Below, in pieces: positions 21,701 to 31,901 of a DNA stretch of 64,000 nucleotides. The stretch is from Palaemon carinicauda. Lineage: Eukaryota > Arthropoda > Malacostraca > Decapoda > Palaemonidae. The position numbers were made by a program, and so were the translations under genes. Each line of letters starts with the position of its first letter. Position 1 is the first letter of the stretch. The notes beneath the pieces were generated by a model. That model ran no database searches and was not told the origin of the DNA. It saw only the letters and a program-made list of their open reading frames with translations. The stretch spans positions 83,936,178 to 84,000,177 of the forward strand of contig NC_090745.1 of the NCBI RefSeq assembly GCF_036898095.1, given 5' to 3'.

Positions 21701-22660
21701 ACACTGAAGGCAACTTTTTAGAGATTCTGTAATGGGGATACATTTTGTCTCCAGTTCCTTTCCCTTGTCCCAATGTCGATTGAGATGGAACTGAAGAGGG
21801 CGAAGATTCAGTCTTCCCAGGGAGACAAATTGCTCGAACGAGGAGAGGGTTCCCAGCAGACTCATCCAATCTCTCACAGAACACTTTTGTTTCTCTAGAA
21901 AGCAATGAAGCTTCACCCGGGCTTGCTCCGTCCTAGAGGCAGACGGAAAAGCCCGAAAACTTCACTCCAAATCTCCATCCCCAAATAAGGATCTCTTGGG
22001 ATGGTGTCAGTTGAGACTTGTCTCTGTTTATCAGAAGACCCAGTTCTGATAACCTCAACGTCATCTGCAGATCCTCCAGGCAGCGATTGTAGGAATGAGC
22101 TCCAAGTAGCCAGTCGTCCAGATACAGGGAGGCTCTGATACCTCTTGAATGCAGCATACCCGCTACATTTGACATCAGCTTCGTAAAGATTTGAGGGGTG
22201 GTGCTTAAGCCGAAACAAAGAGCCCAAAACTGGAAAACTTCCTCCTTGTACATGAACCTCAGGTATTGCTTGAAGTTCGGATGGATGGGGATGTGGAAGT
22301 ATGCATCTTGGAGGTCTAAAGAGACTATCCAGTCGTCCTTTCTTACTGCTGCTAGGACTGATTTCGATGTCTACATGGAGAACTTCGTCTTCTGAACAAA
22401 GACGTTGAGAGCACTTACATCCAGGACTGGTCTCCATCCCCCCGAATTCTTGGGAACCAGGAACAAGCGGTTGTAACAACCTGGTGACCGCAAATCTCGC
22501 ACCCTCTCTATTGCCTCCTTTTCCAACAAGAGAGACATTTGCTGTTACATAGCCTGTATCTTTGACTCCTCTCTGTATCTTGCCGAGAGATCTATCGGAG
22601 TTACTACTAAAGGGGGTTTCCCTAGGAAAGGGATTTTGAATCCCTCCTTGAGTAACTGTA
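21700..22660 (-). pseudogene. C1 reverse transcriptase, broken
   Basis: Contains SLDLQDAYFHIPIH (about 22330-22290), FGLSTTPQIFTKL and SLYLDDWLLGAHS (about 22125-22085). A TAG near 22370 interrupts the region upstream of the first Asp block, and a shift after LTPSQEI breaks the thumb region. The frame resumes in the RNase H open frame. Confidence 0.85.
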
Positions 22661-22735
22661 CGGACCAAAGGTCTGCTCCTCTCCTCTCCTCTCCCAAGCT
22701 CGCCAGAAGTTGGTTAGTCTGGCTCCTACTGCTGT

Positions 22736-24727
22736 CTAAAGGCAAATGCAGTCAGACTCTGCTTCGCCCTGGTTTCGAGCCTCTTCTCTTTGCTCTCCTT
22801 CCCTCGGGTCTGGTACTACCCCTGCTGAAGGTTTTCCTTCGAAAGGGCTGTGAAAACGGATGGAATGGAGCTTCTTCCTTAGGTTTACGGCTTGAGAAGG
22901 AAGTAGGCAGAACCTTCCTTGCTGTTTTAGACACCAAACCTGTGTGGCCTTTTGGGCTAAAGCGGAAGAGACCTCTCTGACCAATTCTTGAGGGAAAAGG
23001 GAGGAAGAAAGAGATGCGTACAGCAATTCCGACTTTTGCATGGGTGTAACCCCATTAGCCAAAAAGGAGCACATTTGGGCTCTTTTCTTAAGAACACCCG
23101 CCGAAAAAAGGGCCGCCAACTCATTGGACCCGTTTCTTAAGGCTTTGTCTATGCAAGACATAATGTGGACGAGGCTTTCAGTGTCCACATCCTTCAAAGC
23201 ATAAACCTTTTTCCCAAGGCTCCCAGAGTCCAGTCAAGGAAATTAAACACCTCGAAAGCTCTGAAGATGCCTTTGAGAAGGGAAAAGAAAAAACAATCTT
23301 TCCCTGGTCCTTCTTGGATTGCATCCAGTCCCCCATCATTCTCAAGGCTCTCTTAGATGAGCGAGACAACACCATCTTCGTGAATACTCTCTCCATCGAC
23401 GCGTTCCCTAGCGTAAACTCTGAAGGCGGGGAACGAGGAGCAGCATGAACAAAATAATTAGGAAACTTCGGTAAAAACTCTCATAAGTTTCTTTAAATCC
23501 ACCAAAGGATGAAGGGTCTTAGGATCTTCTCCTTCCGAGATTTCCTCTAAATGATCACTAGAAGAAAGGTGACCGTTGATCCCTTCTTCCGACAGGTCTC
23601 AAATCGAGGTAGAGACGTCCTGTTTCCTAGGAGTCAACTCCCTAAGATCCTGACTTCTGGCGTCAAGGAGTCCAATATCATGACGCCTGGCATTACGTTG
23701 TTCCAACGCTTGACGCTCGGAACTATGACGTTCGCGATTTTGATGCTCGGAACTATGACGTTCGCGATTTTGATGCTCGGAACTATGACGTTCGCGATTT
23801 TGACGCTCGGAACTATGACGTTCGCGATCTCGACGCTCGGTTTCACGACGTCCGAGGCTCTTACGCTCAACCTCCCCACGTCCAACTCCTCGACGCTCGG
23901 CGTCATGCGTACCAGTCTCTCGACGCTTAGCATGATGTCCCTCCTTACGACGCTCGGTGTCATGGCTACCAGACTCCCAACGCTTGGTAAGCTGTTCCTC
24001 TACTCGACGCTCGGCGTCAAGAACCTTTCGACTCTCTTTCTGACGCTTGGCGTCAAAGCGTGAAGAATCCCGACGCTCGGCGTCTTGGTGAGCCACTCTC
24101 TTCTTGTCTGCAGGCTGATAGACTTGCATGTGGGAAGAGAGTTTCTGCTGCATATCTTGCAGTACATTTAGATTAGGATAAAAAACAACAAGTTCATCTT
24201 CCACGTTGCTCAAGGAAAGCGCAGAGCGTTGGAAAACGCTCCAGACTGCTCCAATGATTGCAACCTGGAGCCTGAGGCGTCATGACACGATGCTGTTCAA
24301 CAGCGGCAATCTTACTCTTCAGAGGTCTCGATACAAGACGCCAGCCCCGTCTGGGCGCTGCGTCATCCGAAGAAGACGAAAAGACTTTCACCTCGCCTTT
24401 CCCATGGCGAGAGCGAGCGTCCTGTGAAGCGTCAACAGGTATGCTCGAGGGGACGACTGCTCGGGTGCTAACGCCTCTCGTTTCCTTTCGCCAGTCGCCA
24501 TTCCTTCTCCCACGGGTTGGGGAGCTTGGAAGAGGTCTATGGTTAAGAGAACGACAGGTCCGAGCAGACGCACCCTCCACTGCACTGATTTTAGCACTGA
24601 CACTTGCACTTTTAAACTCATTCACATCAGACCATAATTTAGTCCCGCCCTCTGTGAGAGATTCTACTCTTTCGCCAAGGGCTTGAAGAGAATCCAATAG
24701 GCTAACGATTAATATTAGTATTCCCAT
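22736..24727 (-). pseudogene. C1 gag-like region
   Basis: The N-terminal part (24727-24194) begins with a probable coiled coil and has SSSSDDAAPRRGWR. The middle (24213-23599) is a highly charged Arg/Glu/His repeat domain. The C-terminal part (23396-22736) has an all-helical look, with GNALALLFSAGVLKKR-like composition and LSSSLFPQELVREV, resembling the FPxxLVKE block of the family A/B gag. Split between frames near 23190. No zinc knuckle seen. Confidence 0.65.
23711..23830 (-). repeat. Four 30-bp tandem repeats in C1 gag
   Basis: Units start at 23711, 23741, 23771 and 23801 (TGACGCTCGG or TGATGCTCGG, then AACTATGACGTTCGCGATTT) and are almost identical. A fifth diverged unit starts at 23831. 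On the minus strand each encodes ten residues of the RERHSSE(R/H)QN type. Confidence 0.95.
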
Positions 24728-25280
24728 TATCGAAATATTAAATAACGATACAAAGTATTTTGTGGGACTGTATCGATCGTCGTGAGTACCACGTAGCGTA
24801 AATTTGACTGTACGCTAGTTTTATTTAATCTCTGATAATAGATCGATGATTATCTATGGAAAATAATATATTTTCTTTTACATAAAAAGTAAGAACTTTT
24901 GTAAGTTAGTATTTCTTTTCCTTCCTTGCAAGAAAAAGGAAATAAATTTACATATTTTGCAAGTCATTCTTCGTAGAGTTTACGTCACATGACTTGTGAC
25001 GTCATAGTTCTTGCGGAAGAGCGATGACAAACCGAATGATTTCCTTCCACCATCATGTCTTTAATAGTTGGTTCGTTAGTTTTTACACTAGGGGGATCTG
25101 GGAACACCACTACTTACGAACACAGTGATCATATTCCAACCTATCACTCTCAGTCAAAAATCAAAAAACAAAACCAAAACGAGCGAAAGCCAAAGCCAAT
25201 TTGTACTTCACCAAATTAACTGCAAAAAACACAGGCCAAAACGAGTGAAATTCCAACGATGTCACCGGTAAGGCGGCAAG
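24728..25280 (-). other. C1 leader with CRE-like motifs
   Basis: AT-rich non-coding stretch between the left ITR and gag. Contains TTACGTCA (24980-24987) and the palindrome TGACGTCA (24997-25004) in the same arrangement as C2 41700-41810. Confidence 0.55.
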
Positions 25281-25436
25281 GAAGATCTGAGGAATGACAG
25301 GAATGGTTCCAGGTACCTTGGTAGAGGGCACACTGGTGGTACACCTGGCTACCCAATCGGCAATTGCCGCGAGTTTTGAAATTTCTGCCGTGACGTCAGG
25401 GACTAAGCTATATATATAACTACCAGGTAAGTCAAA
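25281..25436 (-). repeat. C1 left inverted terminal repeat
   Basis: Inverted copy of 16615-16767. Terminus is an A-tract at 25442-25446. Confidence 0.85.
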
Positions 25437-25446
25437 TGTTTAAAAA

Positions 25447-26140
25447 CCTTTTATTAAGGGTCACCCTGGTGCCCCTGGGACTGTTCTTTATAGGTGTAGA
25501 ATCAAACCAATAACACCAGTGCTGTGTGTACATTTGTACGCAGTGTTTAAACTTATCCAATATCTTCAGTGAAATTATCTTAATAATTTTACAATAATTT
25601 TGAGAGGCCCTGTTCTAATATATATTTCTTCCCTTACAGGTGATAAATATATATGTACCTTTAGATTGTTGGTTGTGGAGGATATGATTCTATTTTAATA
25701 CATTCGTTGTTGTATTTATGTTGTCTATACAAATAAATATATAAAATGTATTTGCGTCTTATTCGCCCCATAAGTAGCTGAATAAAACTAGGCAGAGTCC
25801 TTTAATTATTTTCTTTCCCTAAAATAATATAAAGTACTTGGATCTGCAATACGTGTGAACAAATTTAGGGTAATTTAATTCCATTTGTTCCTACAATATA
25901 CAAACCTTCTCGCTTCTATAGTCAGAGTTGACAGTTTCCCTGCAGGGGGCAGGAAGCCCTAAGCTCGTTCCAAGCTTAGCGGATATGATTAATATCGGTA
26001 GCATCATATATTTAGGCGGTCTGGGTGACCATATAGAAGCTGACTCAAGGTTAAGGCACTTATACAAACCCACAGATATAGTACTTTCAAGTAATTCTCT
26101 TGTAAACTTCCATCAGGACGACATGGCTGAGCCAAAAAAA
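25447..26140 (+). mobile_element. B1 continued: 3' UTR and first arm of the ICR
   Basis: Sequence homologous to the B2 3' region. Possible polyadenylation signals lie near 25730. It ends with the left-end complement of the ICR: TTCCATCAGGACGACATGG then GAGCC and seven A (26134-26140), where C2 is inserted. The second ICR arm is at 50995. Confidence 0.82.
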
Positions 26141-26174
26141 TGGTATTTTTATTATGAAATTAATTTTTAAATAT

Positions 26175-26345
26175 ACTTACCTGGTAGTTACATATATATA
26201 GCTTAAATCCCGCGTTTCGTCGCGCACACGGCAGAAATTCAAATTTCATGGCAATCGCCGCCATGACAGTAGGTGGTCATACATGAGCGCCATCTCTCAT
26301 AGGTTACTAGAACCATTCCCAACATTCCCAAAAATTCCATGGCCC
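26175..26345 (-). repeat. C2 right inverted terminal repeat
   Basis: ACTTACCTGGTAGTTACATA through AACATTCCCAAAAATTCC; inverted copy at 50812-50985. Confidence 0.82.
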
Positions 26346-26375
26346 TGTTTTCAGAGGGGAGGAGGGAGGGCCCTT

Positions 26376-26478
26376 TTATATATGTAACTACCAGGTAAGT
26401 ATATTTAAAAATTAATTTTATAATAAAAATACCATTTTTAAATATGTAACTTCCCTGGTATTTACATATATATAGCTG
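26376..26478 (-). repeat. C2 internal complementary region
   Basis: AATTTTATAATAAAAATACCA joined to TTTTTAAATATGTAACTTCCC: the complement of the right terminus (26141-26180) joined to the complement of the left terminus (50970-50994). Confidence 0.85.
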
Positions 26479-26897
26479 ATTGACACCATTGGTGGCGGGT
26501 AGAAAACCTCATCCCATCGGAAATTCGTATAACTATTAACAGCTACAATTAGTAGTACCAATAATCTGGTTCTTACCTGATAAGGAGGCTGGCTTCATAG
26601 TTATTCTGCCTCATTTGCCTGCATTCCTTAAGAGGCTCAGCTATCCACCCAGGGGGCTGTAAAAGTCTCTGTGGGGCTGCCACAAGGTCCTTGACCTTAG
26701 CGTGGCTAGACCTCCACCCTTGCTACCTTGGCATAGCCATGGATAATGATTCTGACCACCTACTCCAAAGTTAAAAACACACACCATAAAAAACTAACTT
26801 GACTTGCATCCCAGATTGTGGAAGGCTGCAACAACCTTCACAGACAGCCTGTGAACACAAGTACGAGAAAAAAGGCAAGGGTATATAATAAAATAGG
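26479..26897 (-). other. C2 3' untranslated region
   Basis: Non-coding, aligning in patches with C1 19541-19886. No gene seen. Confidence 0.55.
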
Positions 26898-27222
26898 TTA
26901 TAGGGAAGAGGCAGTAGACCCTTCTCCAACTACAACGCCGGAGGTAACAGAAGGACCCAGGGAACAACAATCTTCATATTGTGTCTGGACATCCTTGAGA
27001 TAACAGTCTGTGAAGATTGATTTACTTCGCCAGAAAGTAGTCTCCAAAATTGACTTCATTGACCTACTGTGCTTGTAAGCCATAGAATTTGCTACAGCTC
27101 TAACCTCATGTGGTTTTACCTTAAGGACAGGGAAACTTCTTACTTCACGATTCTGGTGAGCTTCCCTTATCAAATCCTTAATTAAAAAAGCCAGGGTATT
27201 CTTTGATAAAGGCAAAGAGGGC
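26898..27222 (-). pseudogene. C2 tyrosine recombinase, C-terminal half
   Basis: Starts at LPLSKNTLAFLIKDL just beside the A1 insertion. Carries the His-x-x-Arg motif PHEVRAVANS (Arg codon 27101-27099) and the nucleophile block TDCYLKDV. Both catalytic motifs are intact, unlike C1. Its N-terminal half is 8.9 kb away at 36123-36760. Confidence 0.88.
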
Positions 27223-27572
27223 TTTTTGGGCTCAAGCCATGACGTCCTGATGGAAGGTTCCTTCGGTAGCTTCCTTGGGTATATTTAACTACAAGGATAT
27301 TCCCAGAGAATTAAACCACAGGTTATCACAGAATTCTAATTTCTGGTGCGAGTACCCTAAAGGTTTCCCTCTAGGATATCGTATATCAACAGGGGACGTA
27401 TGTATTAACACGCCACATAGCTATCTGCACCCCATATAGAGTTAACACTTCGATATGGAAAGGTGGAGAATAACTGGGGAGCCGTTCCACAGTTACACTC
27501 ATCCGTGGCTGCTTTTGGTACTCGAAACGTAAACAAACGGGCGCCATTGCTAAATGACGTCACGTCCGTCCC
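27223..27572 (+). repeat. A1 left inverted terminal repeat
   Basis: From the T-tract through GGGCTCAAGCCATGACG to the CRE palindrome and CGTCCGTCCCC. Inverted copy at 35738-36080. The promoter is expected here by analogy with other DIRS elements. Confidence 0.9.
27555..27562 (+). promoter_or_regulatory. CRE palindrome TGACGTCA in A1 left ITR
   Basis: Perfect CREB/ATF-type site. The same site sits in the A1 right ITR (35748-35755) and both A2 ITRs (51688-51695, 59822-59829). Function is inferred only. Confidence 0.45.
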
Positions 27573-27646
27573 CATCCTTCTGCTTGTAGTGCCTTGCTTT
27601 AGTCGGATTTCCCCTTGTGCGATTTTCATCGACTTACATCGCCGTT

Positions 27647-27682
27647 ATGTCTTTACCTTCAGCCTCGCCTTCTTCTGGAAAG
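27647..27682 (+). CDS. Putative A1 gag leader exon
   Basis: ATG plus eleven codons, a Ser/Pro-rich peptide ending SSGK, then AAAGTTGAGTA. Nearly the same at protein level as A2, with synonymous differences (TCT against TCG, TTA against CTA). Joining AAG to the acceptor at 29971 would be in frame with gag. Confidence 0.45.
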
Positions 27683-29970
27683 TTGAGTACCAGGTCCCAG
27701 TATTGTTTAAATAAGCTCTAGCCGTAAAGTAACTTCTACTTTTCGTAAAATATTGTGTTTTGTGGCAGAGCTGTGCCGCTCCCGGACGCGCCATTTTATG
27801 GCGTCGCTGTTCTTTTGCATGCCTTATTTAGCTAGCCAGAACAGCTTTATCCGGCCTCTTAACTAATTGATATTGTTAGTTATTTAGTCTTCATAGCTAG
27901 GAATTACGTATATCGTGTTTTAACGCTCAACTACTCGGTCGTCGTACGACCCCATACTAGATCGCTAGCTTAGCCCCTAGGCTAGATAGCCTAGCACTTG
28001 TGTTCATGCATGATATATACCAGTGATCCTAGGTTAAGTTATGAAGATTGTGGCATTATTTAACTTACTGTTAACTGTGATGTAAGTGTTTTCGCCTTCA
28101 GGGACCATATAGGGGATCGGTTTGATTGCGTTCCTTTCCAACCTAACCTAAATGTAGGAACCCCTATATGCTCCCTAATCCCCTGCCTGCGGGCATTCCC
28201 TCTGTGTGGCCATGCTTCCCCTTCTATATAGGGGAATCTTGTCTACAATCAGAGTATTTATCGCTTCTCAGTCTACCCTAAGGGAATGATCCCCCCTTAG
28301 GGTTGCGACCGAGAAATAAGGAACGGCTCTGCCCTTCCACAGTTGCATCTGGTTGGGTTACTCATCCCTTCCTGCAACTTGCGATGTGTCTTTCAGCCTA
28401 CCTAGCCTAGGAATTAACCCTCCTTATCTAGGTTAGGCTTTGGGGGGGGGCTAGTTCTGTACTTTTATAGTTTGAGACGGTACTCCTGTACCAATCTCAT
28501 TCTGGTTACCTAGGCTAGGGAGCGTTCTCCCTATCCTTGGTGGCTGTTCTTGTACAGAGCCTCCACTATGAAAGACCCCTCTTCTTCTCCCTTCCCACCT
28601 ATCCCTTTGGTGTAGGCTTGCCTATACACATCTGTCCTTAGTCCTACAGCTCCTCCCCTGGGGTGGAGTGGTAGGGCTAACTTGTTCTCCTGCTGAGCTG
28701 GCCGCTTTGGTTCATATACCCTTCATAGCGTTCTATGGGGGTAGCCACTGGCAGCGGTCCGGCCAGCAGGGGGTTCCCACTCTTGAGTGCACTCTAACCC
28801 TCCCTTGGGTTACCCCAGGCACCCGGCCGACGGCCGGCCCCCTGCCGCTGGATGCTAGGAGTACCTACTCCTTTCATGAGTGCATTCTCTCCGGAGGGAT
28901 GCCGGAGGGATATGTGGTCTTAGCCCTCCAATCCCTCCTTACCTGTCTCTCCTTCTATCATGGTGCCGGTCCCTTGCCGCCTCTACTGCCGGCGATACCG
29001 CCTTACCTCTGGTGACACTCTTTCATAAGATTCCTCCCCTCCTCTAAGTTGTCAGCCTTCCGTGTGCTGGAGGCTGCCGCCTTCCGTCGGCATACAGCCG
29101 ATGTCCCACCCCTCCCTTTACCTAGTATTAGCTGGCCGACCTTCGGGGCCGGCCACCGGCGTGCCGGCATTGTTTGCCGGCAGTCTAGGTATACTACCAT
29201 ATACATAGTTATCTTATGAACTGATCCAAGCTCACCAGGCCGTCAGCCTTCGGCTGCCAGAGCCGCCGCCTCCTGCCGGCGACCCGCCGCTGTGCCGACG
29301 GTCGCCACGATGGTATTATGCTTAGATACTCAATGTGTCTGTCTTGATGCCTTCCACCCTGCTGGATCGGCCTCCGGCGTGCCGTCGGTCTGCCGGCACC
29401 CTCCAGAGACGTCAGGGGACATGCACCCCTTCTTATACCTGCCGACAACATGTCGACAGTCATCACACTGCAGCCAGATGGCTTAGCCACTTCTATATAT
29501 AGGTATTGTCTTACCATCTAAATCTGTGGCTGTGCTGTCTGCTTGCAAATTACAATATTCCAGCACTCTGTGTGTCTTAGTACGGCCGATTGCCGGAACC
29601 TATATCTAATACGGGGTCTCCTATTACCCTTCTACCCCAGAGAACTGAGTGGTCTCGGCCCCTGATACACCTCGCAGGCAATTTCTGTTAGAGGTTTAGC
29701 TTCTACCCACCACGGTTTATCCACATGGATTTCCGTTTTGTGACCTTCGGCCACAAAAGAAATTGCCTAATGATAAGGTTACGGTAACCGACTGGGCGGG
29801 ATTCACAAGTATGTGTCTATCTACTTCCTTTCCCGCTCTCTACTCTCAGACATTATAATACTTATGAATTATTTAATGTTTTAAAAAATTTTGATTAATT
29901 AATCTTAATCTTAGAGTAATGTAAGTCATTCTTATGCCTTCCATGTACTCATGATCTCTTTCTTTTACAG
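27683..29970 (+). other. A1 long leader or intron
   Basis: No gene. Contains repeated CCGGC/GCCGG strings (28690-29480), giving spurious open frames on both strands. Ends in CTCTTTCTTTTACAG (29956-29970) directly before gag, a good 3' splice-site match. Confidence 0.6.
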
Positions 29971-31901
29971 GAGGAGTATATGAAGTGCGAAAGCAACTTC
30001 TGCGGAGTGAAGCGCCCGGACTTCTACGGGCACAAGGCGTGTCGGACCCACGCCCCCTGCGCCGCCAAGAAAGGCGACCTGAAATTCTGGGACCCGCAGC
30101 ACTGTACAGTCTGCAAGAGTCGTCTGGTTGAGGCGTTCGACGACCCTCCTTCAGCGGAGGCAAGGGACAATGCTCGAGAGAAGCTACGCAAGTGGGTGCG
30201 TGGCTTCCAGAAGATTTGAGGGCCTTGCTGTTTCCAAAGGCATCTAAAGACTCAGTGGTCCCCAGTGATCAGATTCCCACCGTCCAGATAGTGGTGGAAC
30301 CTGACATCGTCATGGCCCAGTCCATGCATGAGTGCCGCTTAGATTCTGACAATGCGGAACGTATGTCGGAAGTGTCGGAAGGGACGGAGAGGAACTTCAT
30401 GGGCGAGGAGCTCGACTATGAGGAAGATCAGGTGGAATACCCTGATTCGGAGCATGAGGTCGCTCCCACTCCTACCCCCGCACCGACTCCTGCACCGGCT
30501 GAGGAACCCGTTCCTTCGACTTCTGCCACCCCGGACCCTCTCCCATCAGGCACTCAGGAGGTCTTCAAGATGCTTGAAGCCCTCATGGAAAGAAAACTTC
30601 GCAAGACCCACAAGCTATTCAGGTCTAACTTAGGAAGTTTTAAACAACCGAAACGGATTTCGGTTAAGGACCTCCCTGCTTGCTCAGATACTAACCCATG
30701 GAGGTATGCCGAGCACATGCCAATCACCACTGGCAAGATCTTCATCAGTGAGAAGGTCGGCTCGATCGTGTTGGAAGTGGAATTCTTCCCGAATTTCGAG
30801 GCTTATCCGGACTGTTACGTCCGGCTCAGGTCCGAACCAGCCTCAAAGGAAAAGACCGAACCGAAGGAAGTAATCGTGTTCGATCTCGCGAAGGCCCAGG
30901 CTATGCTAGCCAATGCGGTGAAGAGTAGGGGTTTCACCAACTCCAAGATGCCGGCGCTTAGCAAAAAGCACCCAACCTTCGTTGCGCCGAACAATGCGAC
31001 CTCCCCCTTTATAGAAAAGGCCTTCACTGCGGTATTGAAAGCAGTGGAAGAAGGGAAACCTTGCCCTGTACTGGAGTAGTGCAAACCCTTCTCCCTTACT
31101 GTTCCCCCTGATGATAGACACTGGAAAGACGTCCAGTTAACATTCACAGTGGGGAAGTTAGAGCCCGACGTTGCCGGTCGTCAGTTTAATGAGGACCTCC
31201 CAAAGCTCAATGATCACCTCCTTCGTAGGGAACAGGATACGAAGGAGAGGCTTGCCGCATCGCTGTCCCTCCAGGTACAGCTCGAAGTCATGGCCGGAGA
31301 CACTAGAATCCCGGACTTCTACATGGTCCTAGCCAAAACGCATTTGGCAACGGTAATGAAGGACCTGTACAGCTTCACTAGGGCTCACAGAGCCTGTCGT
31401 GAATTCGTGTTTGCCAACGCGACGGTAAAACACGAGCCCCGGAGACTGATTTCCTCCAATATCTGGGGTAAATACCTCTTTCCCTCTTCCTTGGTGAAAG
31501 AGATTGCTGACAAGGCCGCCACGGAGAACAGGAACCTTCTTCATAAGTGGGGCATGTCGAAGAAAAGGAAATCCTCTCAGGACGATGGCCCTCAACCTAA
31601 GAGGAAACCTCAAAAGCCCAAACCCCAGCAACGTCAACAGAGACGGCAGTTTCCGGGTTCTGCTACTCCCCAAGTGGCAGCTCAGCCACAGCAGACCTTT
31701 CAGCTGGTCACCCAGCCGGTGGTATCGCAGTCACCGGTCTTCACCCCTGCATTTGAGCAGCATACCACTACCTTTCGTCCCAGAGGTAGAGGCTCAAACA
31801 GAGGTTCCGGCAGAGATTCGTCTCGCCGCCCCTCCAGAGGCAGAGGAGGAAGGGGAGCTAGCGGCCGAGGTGGCAAACCCTCGGGAAACCAGAAGCAATG
31901 A
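29971..31901 (+). pseudogene. A1 gag, deletion and nonsense codon
   Basis: Begins with the Cys/His domain (KCESNFC, FYGHKACRTH, WDPQHCTVC; 29980-30110). About 26 bp are missing after GFQK (near 30215) compared with A2, shifting the frame. The acidic Thr/Pro-rich linker and central domain continue to 31079, where a GAG codon has become TAG (31077-31079). The rest is open to 31901 (ARRACREFVF-type block, then the RG-rich tail RGSNRGSGRDSSRRPSRG). Gag forms the particle and binds RNA by analogy. Confidence 0.9.

Larger units (their letters stand above)
16581..25446 (-). mobile_element. DIRS-like C1 (family C) inserted in B1 3' region
   Basis: Minus-strand element with left ITR (25436-25281), gag (24727-22736), RT, RNase H/MT, YR, an ICR split by a LINE, and right ITR (16615-16767). 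The inner B1 sequence resumes at 25447: it matches the B2 3' UTR there (the ACTGTTC and GGTGTAGAATC region), proving that C1 sits inside B1. The ITR copies differ at about eight of 155 positions by my reading, so the copy is not young. Confidence 0.88.

Noticed and set aside
23711..23830. CRISPR-like array
   Set aside because: Units are contiguous 30-bp repeats without spacers, in the coding frame of a eukaryotic retroelement.
28668..29517. ORFs in the A1 leader as an extra gene
   Set aside because: They derive from CCGGC-rich sequence, differ between A1 and A2, and overlap in opposite directions.
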